Positions 37,352 through 49,435 of a stretch of 64,000 bases of DNA are shown one piece after another (positions within the stretch are counted from its first letter, which is position 1; the number at the start of each line of letters is the position of its first letter). Under the pieces are notes generated by a model that worked only from the letters and a program-made list of their open reading frames with translations, was not told where the DNA came from and made no database searches. Source of the stretch: Vitellaria paradoxa (lineage: Eukaryota > Streptophyta > Magnoliopsida > Ericales > Sapotaceae); contig CM034241.1 of NCBI GenBank assembly GCA_019916065.1, positions 13,711,728 to 13,775,727 of the forward strand, in the 5' to 3' direction. The translations under genes and the position numbers were made by a program.

Positions 37352-38177
37352 TTGCTTCGACCTCAAGAGGATAATGTTCAACCATCTTCATCTGCACATT
37401 GTGCAAGGCAGACTCAGAATAATTTGTTCATGAACATGTCAGGTACATCGATTGTTTGTTCTAGTAGCAAAATGTCTTTATTTAATCCATTTCATGCTTG
37501 GATAATAGATATAGGGGCAACTGATCACAAGGTGAAAGATTTATCTATTCTTACATCAAACGTAAGACAAGTTACATCTTTTGTCAAATTACTAGATGAT
37601 TCTTTGGCTTCAGTCACTCATATTGGCATAGTAGATTTAACAGCTAGCTTATCTTTGTTTGATGTTCTTGTAGTGTTAAGTTTTTCTTTTAACCTTATTT
37701 TTGTTAGTAAATTAACCAAACACCTTAATTGTTCTCTTACTTTTTCACCCAATTTTTGTCTCATACAGAACCAAAACCATTGGATAGGGTGATGTTGTTG
37801 GACTCTACATTTTGCAGCAACATTCAAGTTATTTTTCATTTCTTAAATTTGATTCCTCTAATCTTTGGCGTAAATGTCTTAGACATCTTTCTAATGCTAG
37901 ATTGTCTTTGTTAAAGACTCATGTTTCTGATTTAACTTTAATAAATAACACACCTTGTGATGTTTGTCATATGGCCAAACAAAAGAAATTGCCTTTCTTA
38001 TCAAGTACTTCAGTTACTTCATCCATCTTTGATTTGGTGCACTGTGATATTTGGGGACCTTTTTATTCTCCTTTTCTCTCAAGAGCATTTTATTTCTTGA
38101 CAATAGTAGATGATTATAGCGGAGCAACCTGGGTTTATCTTATGAAGTCAAAAGCTGAATGTCGACCTTTGTTGTAA
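37352..38177 (+). pseudogene. Copia protease and N-terminal integrase, broken
   Basis: The protease motif reads WIIDIGATDH instead of the usual WIIDSGATDH, so the catalytic D-S/T-G is altered. After a frameshift, the integrase zinc-binding part (LRHLSNARL, then CDVCHMAKQKKLPF) and the first catalytic region (LVHCDIWGPF, then LTIVDDYSGATWVYL) are present. The sequence then stops. About 80 bp later RT begins, so the rest of integrase is deleted. Confidence 0.8.
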
Positions 38178-38259
38178 TCCTTTTTTTTCTTTTGTACATA
38201 CTCAATTTGGGAAGTATAAAAGGGATTAGGATAGATAATGAAATTGAATTTTACATGTA

Positions 38260-39476
38260 AGCTTTTTATAGCCCAACGTTGAACCTAAATTCTATCGTCA
38301 AGCTGTGGAGTTGCCCAGTGGAGAGAAGCTATGGCTAATGAAATAAAGGCTCTTGAGGGCAATGGTATCTGGAAGTTGACTACTTTACCTCCTGGCAAGG
38401 TTCCTATTGGATGTAAGTGGGTTTCTAAAATCAAATATAAAGCTGGTGACTCTATTGAGAGACATAAGACAAGGCTTGTAGCAAATGGGTACACTAAGTG
38501 TGAAGGGGTGGATTGTTATGAGACTTTTCTCCAATTGTCAAAATGACAACTGTTAGATGTTTATTAGCTATTGCTGCAGCTAAAGGTGGGTTTTGCATAG
38601 CTAGATGTGAATAATAGCTTTCTTTATAGGGATTTAGTTGAAAAAGTTTACATGACTTTGCCTCCTAGTTTCTAAAGTAAAAAATCTTCTCAAGTTAGCA
38701 AGTTGGAAAAATCCTTGTATGGGCTTAAACAAACATCTCGGCAATGGTTTGCCAAATTATCTAATACCCTGCTTGCTTTTGGTTTCCGACAGTCCAAATG
38801 TGATCCATGCTTGTTCACTTTTCTAAGCCTAATCATTTTATTGTTATTTTAGTCTATGTTGATGATTTGGTCTTTGCCCGTAACAGTTCTAAAGCAATTC
38901 AAGGTTTGACTGCCTTTCTACAACAAAGTTTCAAACTAAAAGGATCTTGGACCCTTGAAGTATCCTCTTGGTTTTGAGATTGCAAGAAATAGGTTTGGTA
39001 TTTCTCTTTGTCAAAGGAAATATACCTTGGACATTCTTTTGGATTCTAAGATGCTGGGTTGCAAACCTACTTAGGTTCTTATAGATTCTAATTTTCAAGG
39101 GAATTCTAGCTGATGGCATTCTTCTTGAGGATCCCAGTTCTTACTGAAGACTTATTGGAAGATTGTTATATCTTATTCACTCAAGACCTGATATTACCTT
39201 TCCTGTACATCAGCTTAGTCAATTTTTATCTGCCCCTAAATCTCCTCATCTTGCTACAGCCATGAGAATATTAAGATACGTGAAAGGTAGTCCTAGTCAA
39301 CGTATTTTTTCCCTTCATCCAGCATCTTAGTTTGCGAGTTTTTTCTGATAGAAACTGGACAGCTTGTCCCAACACTAGAAGATCTATTTCGGGATTTGTG
39401 TGTTTGCTGGTGGTTCCTCGATTAGTTGGAAATCAAAGAAACAACATGCAGTCTCTAGATCATAGGTTGAAACAGA
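38260..39476 (+). pseudogene. Copia reverse transcriptase and RNase H, part 1
   Basis: RT motifs are MANEIKALEGNGIWKLTTLP, VPIGCKWVSKIKYKAGDSIE and, near 38853, the catalytic YVDD in [10 protein letters not shown]. These are followed by PDITFPVHQLSQFLSAP and RNase H SWKSKKQHAVSRS. Several frameshifts and stops are present. The frame runs to VETE at 39476, where a MITE interrupts it. Confidence 0.85.
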
Positions 39477-39635
39477 GGCTGCGTTTGGGGTGACAAAAAA
39501 CTTTGAAAAGGGGTAAAAAAATACTGAAAAACTCTAAAAGTTATTCATTTTTTATCTCACTATATGAATTACGAACCCACAACTTATCTCATTTTATCTT
39601 ATTTTATCTTACTTTTTGTCACTCCAAACATACCC
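39477..39635. mobile_element. MITE (159 bp) in copia RNase H, TSD AGA
   Basis: Ends GGCTGCGTTTGGGGTGAC and, in reverse complement, GGGTATGTTTGGAGTGAC. AGA flanks it (39474-39476 and 39636-39638). Removing the element and one AGA rejoins VETEYRSMA, the expected copia RNase H wording, which confirms both ends. A related copy lies at about 2945-3080. Confidence 0.85.
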
Positions 39636-39744
39636 AGAGTACCGTTCTATGGCTTTAGCTTGTATGGATTCTTCACTTGCTTGTTGATTTTGGAGTTTCT
39701 CATAATCATTCAGCTCTCTTATTTTGTGACTCCCAAGCAGCTTT
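39636..39744 (+). pseudogene. Copia RNase H, part 2 (left of the chromovirus)
   Basis: Encodes EYRSMALACMDSSLACW and, after a frameshift, DSQAAL, at which point the chromovirus interrupts it. GCTTT at 39740-39744 is the left TSD of that insertion. Confidence 0.8.
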
Positions 39745-41123
39745 TGTCACGCCCCGGGTTTCACAACCTGAGTACGCGAACAAATAACACATATTATACC
39801 GTTTTATAACCTTCCCTATTCCACATTAGAGCCATAAACACACACTATGGGCAATGAATATAAAGTAATTAAAAATTAAACCTTAAATTTAAATAAATGC
39901 CTCAGTTTAATCCACTAGGCAAACAAAGCCACAAAACTAAACCCAACCAATCTCTAAAAAAATAATAATAATTAACATTCACCTCAAAAAAAAATAATTT
40001 CCTGGAGTCTAAAACAATTACATAAAAATAAATAAATGAATAAATAAATAAATAAGACTTTAATTTCTATGCTCAGAAGGTCCAGCACGTGACTCAAATT
40101 CATTACCTGCATCACAAGCTGTAAGGGGTTTAGCACTAATACCGCGTGTGCTCGGAACCCTAATAATAATATTATAAATGCAGTATGTCCTAGTATTCTA
40201 CTAAGTGAAACAATTATGCACAAGTAGCAATTTCAAACAAGAACTTAAATTTATTTATTTATCTCATTTCATTACCAATAATCGTGTTTTAGCACCGCAT
40301 AACACATCAAAGAAAATCAATTTGATTTTTGAGGTACCGTTGCTTGGTTGTCCCGTAGAAACAGGACCCAACCAATGTACATCATCCTTCGATGTCTGCT
40401 TAGTTGTCTCGTAAAAACAAGATCCAACCAATATACACCATCCTTCGGTGTCTGTTTCCTAGTCTGAAATCTTAGGAATATAATATGCCACCCTTAGGCA
40501 TCTGTATTGTTCGTAGGTTACTAGCCTACTAGACTCGATTACCACCCCCGCGCGGGTTTCGGGGCTCTCAACCCTTGGGTACGTATACCCGATATTTTCA
40601 GTACCCTTCAATCCAAATAAAACATATTATTAAATTTCACTTTATAACCACATTAAATAATATCTTCCTTTTATTCCAAAGTTTGAACTTTATTATACAT
40701 TGATTTACTACAACATTAAGTAATACAATTGAATTACAATAAGTAAATAGTAACAGCACCGCGCATACATTTATTTATATATATAATTAATGCATTCCAA
40801 CCTTTTAAACTATCAGGCAATCATATATATTTAATTCAAAAAAAAAAAATTTCCACGTAACATCACGTCAATCTATAAAATATATATATATATATTTTAC
40901 AAAGCTAATGCTCATTAAATGCTTGCCTCAGACATTCAATTCAATATATATATATAAAATTTACAAAGTTAATTCTCATTAAATGCTTGCCTCAGACATT
41001 CAATTCACATTGGACGGAAAATAAATAAAAAAAATTCAAACTTCAATAGCAATTAATTATCTGGGAGGCTATACCATTAATCCTACGAAAGACCAAACAA
41101 TTAAAGCCCTCTGTACCTATACT

Positions 41124-41160
<37 letters not shown>

Positions 41161-41803
41161 TTACAAAGCTAATGCTCATTAATTATATATTTATGTATGT
41201 ATTTTGAGATTTTTGTCTTCTAGTGACCATCATGAATGCATTAACTAAACAAGACATATAGACCTTCCATTCCATGATTCACGTACAGCATCAATACATT
41301 TTACTTTATTTAACCGTGCAAGACCAGATTAACTACGAAATATATATATATATATATATATGTATATAAATACACATAATCAGTAAGGAACCGCCCCTTA
41401 CCTGTAATCCGGCAACGGAAAAGAAAATTGGTAATGGAAGAATCACAATAAAACCAAAAGCTCAGCCACCGAACCTCTTCCTTGTCTTCTCTTCTCTTGG
41501 TCTCTCTTCCTCTCCCTTTTCTAGGGTTTTATATTTTTATCAAAATAATTACAGATTTATATATTTATAAAAGAAAAATTTTAACCCTAACCAACTAATT
41601 AATTTCCTACTCCCCATAGGTTTAGGCAAATTACACCATTCTCCTAAAATAAAAAATCTATTTAAATATAACCAAACAAAAAAATTAATCTTTTTAAATA
41701 TAATTAAAAATAATAAAAATTTCAAATCATTAAATTTAAATAGCAAACTAAATTTATCAAATAAAAATATCCAAAATAAATAAGAAAAATCTGGGTTATT
41801 ACA
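39745..41803 (-). repeat. Chromovirus 3' LTR
   Basis: Plus strand TGTCACGCCCCGGG to GGGTTATTACA. It contains several (TA)n runs (for example about 41128-41156 and 41341-41362) whose lengths differ from those in the other LTR. Most other differences between the LTRs are C/T or G/A. Confidence 0.93.
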
Positions 41804-41860
41804 TCCTACCCCCCTTACAAAATTTTCGTCCTCGAAATTTAGGAGGTAACAAAAGAACAT

Positions 41861-43372
41861 TTAAGAAAACAACTCAGGGTATTTAACCCGCATATCTGTC
41901 TCTCGCTCCCAAGTTGACTCTTCAACACCATGGTGCTTCCATAACACTCTAACTAAGGGGATAGTCTTCCCTCGTAGCATTTGCTCTCGAGAATCCAAAA
42001 TTTCCACCGGTTTCACCTCATATGTCACATCTGAGTCAACATCAAGCTCAGCCCAATCTAATACATGTGAAGGGTCCGGGTTATACTTTCTAAGCATAGA
42101 CACGTGAAACACTTCATGTACTCCTGAAAGCTGCGGTGGCAAAGCAAGACGATAAGCCACCTCTCCAACCCTACCCAAAACTTCAAATGGCCCAATATAT
42201 CTCAGGGACAACTTTCCTCTGCGCCCAAAATGAAACTGACCCTTCCGTGGTGAAACCTTTAAGAACACATGGTCCTCTGGCACAAACTCTAATGGTTTTC
42301 GCCTCTTATCAGCATAGCTCTTTTGACGGCTCCTTGCTGTCTCCAGTCTCTGTCGAATTAGTTTGACCTTCTCAGTCGTCTCTTGCACAAACTCAGGCCC
42401 AACAATTTTAGTTTCTCCAACCTCAGCCCAACAGATAGGAGATCTACACGGTCTACCAAACAAAGCTTCAAAAGGAGCCATCCCAATGCTCGACTAATAG
42501 CTATTATTATACGCAAATTCAATCAAAGGAAGATAGTTCTCCCAACTGCCATGAAAATCAAGCACACATGCCCTGAGCATATCCTCCAAGATCTGAATTG
42601 TACGTTCTGACTGTCCATCAGTCTGAGGATGAAAGGCAGTACTAAACAACAATTCTGTCCCCATAGCCACCCGGAGACTCTGCCAAAATCGAGAAGCAAA
42701 ACGCGGATCCCTGTCTGAGATAATGGATACAGGAGCTCCATGAAGCCTCACAATTTCCTTGACATATAATTTAGCCAAGACATCCATAGAGTCGGTCAGT
42801 CGAATCCGCAAGAAGTGAGCCGACTTTGTCAACCTTTCCACTATCACCCAAATAGTATCATGGCCCTTCAATTATCTCAGTAAGCTAGAAACAAAATCTA
42901 TTGTAATGTTCTCCCACTTCCACTCTTACACTGGCAAAGGCTGCAAAAGACCCGCTGGTTTCTGATGCTTCGCCTTAACTTGCTGACAAGTAAGGCACCT
43001 ACTCACAAACTCTGCCATATCATTCTTCATACCTGCCCAAAAGAACTGACGGCGTAGGTCGTGATACATCTTAGTACCTCCAGGATGTACTGCAAATTTA
43101 GAGTGATGGTATTCCATTAAAACTATATCTCGAGCAGAGATGGGCACAAAAAATCTCCCAAAATACCTCAAACCGTTATCGTCACCAATCACCCATTCTG
43201 GCATCTCATCAGGACTCGACAACTTAGCTCGAATCACCTCACATTCAACATCAGTCCCTTGAGCTTCTATCACACGACTCAATAGAATTGGATGAGTAGC
43301 CATGGCACACAAAATAGCATGACCTTCATCTTCCTGCAACTCCAGATCAAACTCACTAAGGCTTCTCATCAT
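41861..43372 (-). pseudogene. Chromovirus integrase and chromodomain, with stops
   Basis: One frame contains the integrase zinc finger (FAVHPGGTKMYHDLRR, CLTCQQVKAKH), catalytic core pieces ([45 protein letters not shown]), and the GPF/Y region ([19 protein letters not shown]). The C-terminal chromodomain reads [14 protein letters not shown], then [14 protein letters not shown]. Stops interrupt the frame at about 42926, 42872 and 42482. The chromodomain (about residues 154-205 of the last ORF, 42481-41861) is intact. Chromodomains of this type direct insertion to heterochromatin. Confidence 0.92.
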
Positions 43373-43462
43373 TTCCCACTATTGCACGAAAAGACCTGCT
43401 AAAGTACCCCGAGTCTTTCGACTAAGTGCGTCAGCAACCACATTTTCCTTACCAGGGTGATA

Positions 43463-44845
43463 CTAAAGCTCAAAATCGTAGTCCTCCATATATTCCATCC
43501 ATCTCCTCTGCCTTAAATTCAGATCATTCTGAGTGAAAAGATACTTCAAACTCTTGTGGTCAGAAAATAGCTCAAACTTTTCACCATACAAATAGTGTCT
43601 CCAGCTTTTTAGAGCAAAGATAATTGCTACCAACTCCAAATCATGTACTGGGTAGTTACGCTTGTGAGTCTTCAATTGTCTAGACCCATAAGCTACTACT
43701 CTGTCACCCTGCATCAGCACACTGCCTAAACCTTTCTTGGATGCGTCACAATAAACTAAATAACCCAATCCTCTCTCAGGAATCACAAGTACTGGTGCAG
43801 TAGTTAGCCTCTTCTTTAACTCCTGAAAAGACTGTTCACACTTCTCATCCCAAATAAACTTGACCCCTTTTCGAGTCAGCCTAGTCATCGGCCCAGCTAA
43901 TCTCGAGAAATCACGGACAAATTTTCGGTAATACCCTACCAAACCCAGAAAACTCCGAATCTCAAAAACTGTCTTCGGTCTTTGCCAATCCATAACTGCT
44001 TCAACCTTAGATGGATCAACTGCAACTCCCTCCTTAGAAACAACATGCCCGAGAAATTTGACCTCTTTGAGCCAGAACTCACACTTGCTCAATTTAGCAT
44101 AGAGCTGATGGTCTCTCAAGGTCTGAAGTACAATTCTCAGATGCTCCTCATGTTCCTCCTCTGACCGAGAATAAACTAGAATGTCATCAATAAACACAAC
44201 AACAAACTTGTCTAAAAATCTGCTGAACACCCGGTTCATCAAGTCTATGAACACGATAGGAGCATTGGTCAACCCAAATGGCATTACCAAGAACTCGTAG
44301 TACCCATACCGAGTCCTGAATGCCGTCTTAGGAATATCCTCTTGCTTCATCCTCAACTGGTGGTAACCAGATCTCAAATCTATCTTTGAGAAAATGACTG
44401 AACCCTTCAGTTGGTCGAACAAATCATCAATCCTCGGTAAAGGATATCGATTCTTGATCGTGACCCGGTTTAACCTTCGGTAATCTATACACATCCTGAG
44501 AGTCCCATCCTTTTTAGCTGCAAATAGTGCTGGTGCACCCCAAGGTGAAGTGCTAGGGTGGATAAATCCTTTAGAGCTCAACTCTTCTATCTGGGACCTT
44601 AACTCCACCAACTCTGCAGGTGCCAATCTATACGGAGCTATAGAAATTGGTTTTGTGCTAGGTATCAAATCAATCCCAAATTCAACCTCCCGTTCAGGCG
44701 GTAATCCAACTACTTCTGAAAACACTTCTGAAAATTCACAAACAACTCGTGGTAACTCAATTTTGTCACCCTCCTTGTCCTCTAGATCCATACAAGCAAA
44801 CAAACTGCACAAGTCTACTCGTCCCTGCCCATTGAGGGAAGGCAA
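43463..44845 (-). pseudogene. Chromovirus reverse transcriptase and RNase H (460 codons)
   Basis: RT motifs: [45 protein letters not shown] and catalytic FIDD in [12 protein letters not shown] (residues about 218-221). RNase H begins near residue 368 ([16 protein letters not shown]) and includes [11 protein letters not shown]. The ORF is bounded by a TGA upstream (about 44878) and a TAG downstream (43465-43463). The frame continues beyond both, so they are point mutations. Confidence 0.93.
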
Positions 44846-45078
44846 GAGTTGAGGACTACAACGATCACCAGAAAATCATATCTGATCTCCCTCTGTAGTA
44901 AATAAGGTCACTCGACTCTTAGCACAATCTATCATCGCCCGAAAGACTGACAGCCAGTTCATGCCAAGAATCACATCAAAGCGTCCCATATCTATCACAA
45001 TCAAGTCAAAAACTAACAAGTGCTCCCGTCCTGAAGTCTCATCCCTAATAGTGATCTCACAATTTTTACAAACTCGAT

Positions 45079-45504
45079 TCAACACAGAATGACCCCTATC
45101 GGTGTTTCAACATGCAATGGTGGAACTAACTCGTCCACAAATAAATTCAATGAAGACATAAATGATGCAGCAATAAACGAATGAGATGCTCCTGTGTCTA
45201 CAAGAACTGTGGATTTAGTAGCATAAATGAGAAAGGTATCTCTCGTAACTATAGGCTCTGCACGTCCATCATTCTGGGCCACAGTGAAAACGCGTCCTTG
45301 AACTGGTGCCGTTTGTGGTCTACCCCCCTTTTGTCCCTGCTGGGATCCATCCTGAACTCCTTGATGCTGCTGAACACCACTTGGAACACCAATCTGATAC
45401 TGCGGTGGCCCACCTTGAGTACCCCTCTGAAAACGAGTCTGCACTGATTGTGACCCTGTTGGCCTGCTACTCTGTACTGACTGAGCTAGTTGTGGAGGTC
45501 TCAT
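45079..45504 (-). pseudogene. Chromovirus aspartic protease
   Basis: In frame with gag past the TAA at about 45520. It has a Gln-rich linker and then the catalytic motif VLVDTGASHSFIA. A frameshift near 45095 moves the end of the domain (IVIDMGRFDVILGMNWL, 45085-44879) into another frame. Confidence 0.88.
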
Positions 45505-45519
45505 AATACTTCCATTACC

Positions 45520-46677
45520 TTACCTCTGCGGACAACGCTTCTGCACATGACCTGGTAGACCACACGTGTAACAAGTCTTTACCTCGGCTCTATTTTCAGA
45601 TCCACCCGACACACCTTTGTAAGGACAGTTAAACTGACGATGCCCAGGCTGTCTGCAATTATGACAAATAATAGGACTCTGTGCAGAAACTCCAGTTACC
45701 GCTGACTTACTTGGGACCATACTCCCCTGCTGAAATTGCTGAGACTATGCCCCATGTAAATTCTCTTTCTGCCTTTTGGTGGGTCTGTTCTCCTGGTGCT
45801 GAGTCCTTCCTTGCATAGCTTCATTCTGTGCCCTCGTATCTACCAAATTCTTCTCCACTGCCATTGCTCGATCAACCAAGGTCTCATATTCATTAAGCCC
45901 CAAAGGCACTATCCGATCTCTGACAACAGGCCTCAATCCCTTCTCAAACCGTCTACACTTGGTACGTTCAGTGGACACCAACTCCTTAGCATATTTGGCC
46001 AAAGAGGTAAATTTACGTCCATACTCCAGCACAGTCATTGGCCCTTGAGTCAAATTCAAAAACTCATCAAGCTTGGCATCTCTTAAAGACTGAGGGAAAA
46101 AGTAATCTCTGAAATGCTCCTTAAAATCCTCCCAAGTAAGTGCAGACACCCCACGAGACCCTTTTACGGTACTCCACCAATCCGCTGCAGCACCCTCCAA
46201 CTGAAAAGCAGCAAGCAAGACTCTGGACTTATCCTCATTTAACTGCATCACCTCGAATATCTTCCCATTCTCGTGTAAGAATTTCTCAACCTCTTCAGTG
46301 TCTGCTGTGCTAGAGTATGTAGGGGGTTTCATTCTCCTAAACTTTTCATAAGGAGCTGTAGGCTGATTTGTTTGCATTCCTCCCGCAAACATTACAGCCA
46401 TTTGTTGCATCCACATCTGTGGGTCCACCATTCCTGGCTGCGGCACGCTTGGTGCTTCAGATTGCACCTCAGCCACATGAGGCACGCCTAATGGAACCTC
46501 TGCTCCAACCCCAGCATATGACCCCTGCTCTTGTGACACTCCTGCAGCAACGGGAACATCATCAACTGGAGCCTCATGGCCTCGCCCAGCTTGAATCCCT
46601 AGGCCTCGGCCCCTACCACGACCACGGCCATGGCCCCTGCCTCTACCTCTAGCACCTGGAGCTACACGTGGCGGCAT
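45520..46677 (-). pseudogene. Chromovirus gag with one in-frame stop
   Basis: Starts MPPRVAPGARGRGRGHGRGR at 46677, a basic Gly/Arg N-terminus. The capsid-like retrotransposon gag domain follows (FRRMKPPTYSSTADTEEVEK, AAFQLEGAAADWW, FPQSLRDAKLDEF). A TAG at 45747-45745 interrupts it after about 310 codons. The same frame then continues through two CCHC zinc knuckles (CHNCRQPGHRQFNC and CYTCGLPGHVQKRC) to a TAA after CPQR. Gag packages the element's RNA. Confidence 0.9.
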
Positions 46678-46853
46678 TCTCTAAAAATCACAAAAATATA
46701 CTAAGGTTAACGCTTTCTGAACAATCTAAGTCCAACAAAATATCAAATTCACGTATCACAACTAAATAAACTAGCATGTAAGCACATAGCACTCAAAAAA
46801 AATAAAAGACCTATTGTCCCTAGGTATTCTAAACCTAAGCTCTAATACCAAGT

Positions 46854-48444
46854 TGTCACGCCCCGGGTTCACAACCTGAGTACGCGAACAAATAACACAT
46901 ATTATACCGTTTTATAACCTTCCTTATTCCACATTAGAGCCATAAACACACACTATGGGCAATGAATATAAAGTAATTAAAAATTAAACCTTAAATTTAA
47001 ATAAATGTCTCAGTTTAATCCACTAGGCAAACAAAGCTGCAAAACTAAACCCAACCAATCTCTAAAAAAATAATAATAATTAACATTCACCTCAAAAAAA
47101 ATAATTTCCTGGAGTCTAAAACAATTACATAAAAATAAATAAATGAATAAATAAATAAGATTTTAATTTCTATGCTCAGAAGGTCCAGCACGTGACTCAA
47201 ATTCATTACCTGCATCACAAACTGTAAGGGGTTTAGCACTAATACCACGTGTGCTCGGAACCCTAATAATAATATTATAAATGCAGTATGTCCTAGTATT
47301 CTACCAAGTGAAACAATTATGCACGAGTAGCAATTTCAAACAAGAACTTAAATTTATTTATTTATCTCATTTCATTACCATTAATCGTGTTTTAGCACCG
47401 CATAACACATCAAAGAAAATCAATTTGATTTTTGAGGTACCGCTGCTTGGTTGTCCCGTAGAAACAGGACCCAACTAATGTACATCATCCTTCGATGTCT
47501 GCTTGGTTGTCTCGTAGAAATAAGACCCAACCAATATACACCATCCTTCGGTGTCTGCTTCCTAGTCTGAAATCTTAGGAATATAATATGCCACCCTTAG
47601 GCATCTGCATCGTTCGTAGGTTACTAGCCTACTAGACTCGATTACCACCCCCGCGCGGGTTTCGGGGCTCTCAACCCTTGGGTACGTATACCCGATATTT
47701 TCAGTACCCTTCAATCCAAATAAAACATATTATTAAATTTCATTTTATAACCACATTAAATAATATCTTCATTTTATTCCAAAGTTTGAACTTTATTATA
47801 CATTGATTTACTACAACATTAAGTAATACAATTGAATTACAATAAGTAAATAGTAACAGCACCACGAATACATTTATTTATATATATAATTAATGCATTC
47901 CAACCTTTTAAACTATTAGGCAATCATATATATTTGATTCAAAAAAAAAAAAATTTCCACGTAACATCACGTCAATCTATAAAATATATATATATATATA
48001 TATATATTTTACAAAGCTAATGCTCATTAAATGCTTGCCTCAGACATTCAATTCAATATATATATATAAAATTTACAAAGTTAATTCTCATTAAATGCTT
48101 GCCTCAAACATTCAATTCACGTTGGACAGAAAATAAATAAAAAAAAATTCAAACCTCAATAGCAATTAATTATCTAGGAGGCTATACCATTAATCCTACG
48201 AAAGACCAAACAATTAAAGCCCTCTGTACCTATACTTACATATATATATATATATATATATATAAATTTACAAAGCTAATGCTCATTAATTATATATTTA
48301 TGTATGTATTTTGAGATTTTTGTCTTCTAGTGACCATTATGAATGCATTAACTAAACAAGACATATAGACCTTCAATTCCATGATTCACGTACAGCATCA
48401 ATACATTTTACTTTATTTAACCGTGCAAGATCAGATTAACTAGG

Positions 48445-48489
<45 letters not shown>

Positions 48490-48923
48490 AATACACATAA
48501 TCAGTAAGGAACCGCCCCTTACCTGTAATCCGGCAACGGAAAAGAAAATTAATAATGGAAGAATCACAATAAAACCAAAAGCTCAGCCGCCGAACCTCTT
48601 CCTTGTCTTCTCTTCTCTTGGTCTCTCTTCCTCTCTCTTTTCTAGGGTTTTATATTTTTATCAAAATAATTACAGATTTATATATTTATAAAAGAAAAAT
48701 TTTAACCCTAACCAACTAATTAATTTCCTACTCCCCATAGGTTTAGGAAAATTACACCATTCTCCTAAAATAAAAAATCTATTTAAATATAACCAAACAA
48801 AAAATTAATCTTTTTAAATATAATTAAAAATAACAAAAATTTCAAATCATTAAATTTAAATAGCAAACTAAATTTATCAAATAAAAATATCCAAAATAAA
48901 TAAGAAAAATCTGGGTTATTACA
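46854..48923 (-). repeat. Chromovirus 5' LTR
   Basis: Same sequence as 39745-41803 with small differences, including longer (TA)n tracts (about 47989-48007, 48447-48482). It abuts the primer-binding site on its left. Confidence 0.93.
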
Positions 48924-49149
48924 GCTTTACATATTTCTTAAAATCCTATGTTTTATGAAAGTACAGAACACATTGAGTTAGATTACCATTTTGTACGAGA
49001 ACAGGTTTAACATGGTGTTGTTAAGACTATGCATGTTTCCTCCTCTAATCAAGTGGCTAATATTCTCACCAAGCTTGTCTCTTTGCCTTTGTTTCATCTT
49101 TCATTTGCAAGATGGGAGTCTCATATATCCACCATCCATCTTGAGGGGG
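48924..49149 (+). pseudogene. Copia RNase H, part 3 and polypurine tract
   Basis: The sequence continues from DSQAAL at 39744 as LHIS, stop, NPMFYESTEHIELDYHFVRE. This is the copia wording that normally precedes the 3' LTR. It then reads VSSSNQVANILTKLVS and ends in the TTGAGGGGG purine tract. GCTTT at 48924-48928 is the right TSD of the chromovirus. Confidence 0.85.
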
Positions 49150-49430
49150 TATTACAAATTTATGTGTGCAAATTGCTGCATAATTTTTGTATAGCTAAAT
49201 TTAGGAGGAAATAATTATGGTAATTACTTAGGCTAGCAAAAGATTCCCATAAAATATTTTTTTATACTATAAAAATATTCTTAGAACATTACTAGAAAAT
49301 CTTCTATATATAGGCTCTTTTGTATTCTTGTAAATCATCTTCCTTGGAATAAGATTTCATCTCTTATTTTCTTTCGTTGTTCTCTATAATTTGATCTTGT
49401 TTGGATCAACCTTCTGTTCAAATTCTGATA
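49150..49430 (+). repeat. Copia 3' LTR
   Basis: It starts TATTACAAATTTATGTG right after the polypurine tract and ends AATTCTGATA before the TSD ATATC. It is 281 bp against 259 in the left LTR, because of a small extra segment after TAATTACTTAGG and other changes. Confidence 0.88.
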
Positions 49431-49435
49431 ATATC

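Larger units (their letters stand above)
39745..48923 (-). mobile_element. Ty3/gypsy chromovirus (Tekay/Del-like), complete, nested in copia
   Basis: A 9179-bp element with 5-bp TSD GCTTT on both sides. LTRs are 39745-41803 and 46854-48923 (about 2.06 kb, roughly 98-99 percent identical by eye). In the sense direction (minus strand), the primer-binding site TTGGTATTAGAGCTTAGG (about 46834-46851) follows the 5' LTR. The purine tract AAGGGGGGTAGGA precedes the 3' LTR at 41803. Gene order is gag-protease-RT-RNase H-integrase-chromodomain. The long LTRs and C-terminal chromodomain fit the Tekay/Del chromoviruses. It is inactive because of stops and one frameshift. Confidence 0.95.
35908..49430 (+). 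mobile_element. Ty1/copia retrotransposon (Ale-like), decayed, host of nested insertions
   Basis: Flanked by the 5-bp TSD ATATC (35903-35907 and 49431-49435). LTRs are 35908-36166 and 49150-49430. The primer-binding site TGGTATTAGAGCAA (36167-36180) directly abuts the left LTR. The purine tract TTGAGGGGG (49141-49149) directly abuts the right LTR. Without the nested chromovirus and two MITEs it is about 4.05 kb, short because integrase is largely deleted. Order gag-protease-integrase-RT-RNase H is copia type. The CYKLHGYPLGYK knuckle wording suggests the Ale/Retrofit group. Confidence 0.92.

Noticed and set aside
45520..46677. Programmed stop readthrough between capsid and zinc-knuckle parts of gag
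   Set aside because: Several other stops of the same kind occur through pol, including inside integrase, so mutational decay is the simpler explanation.
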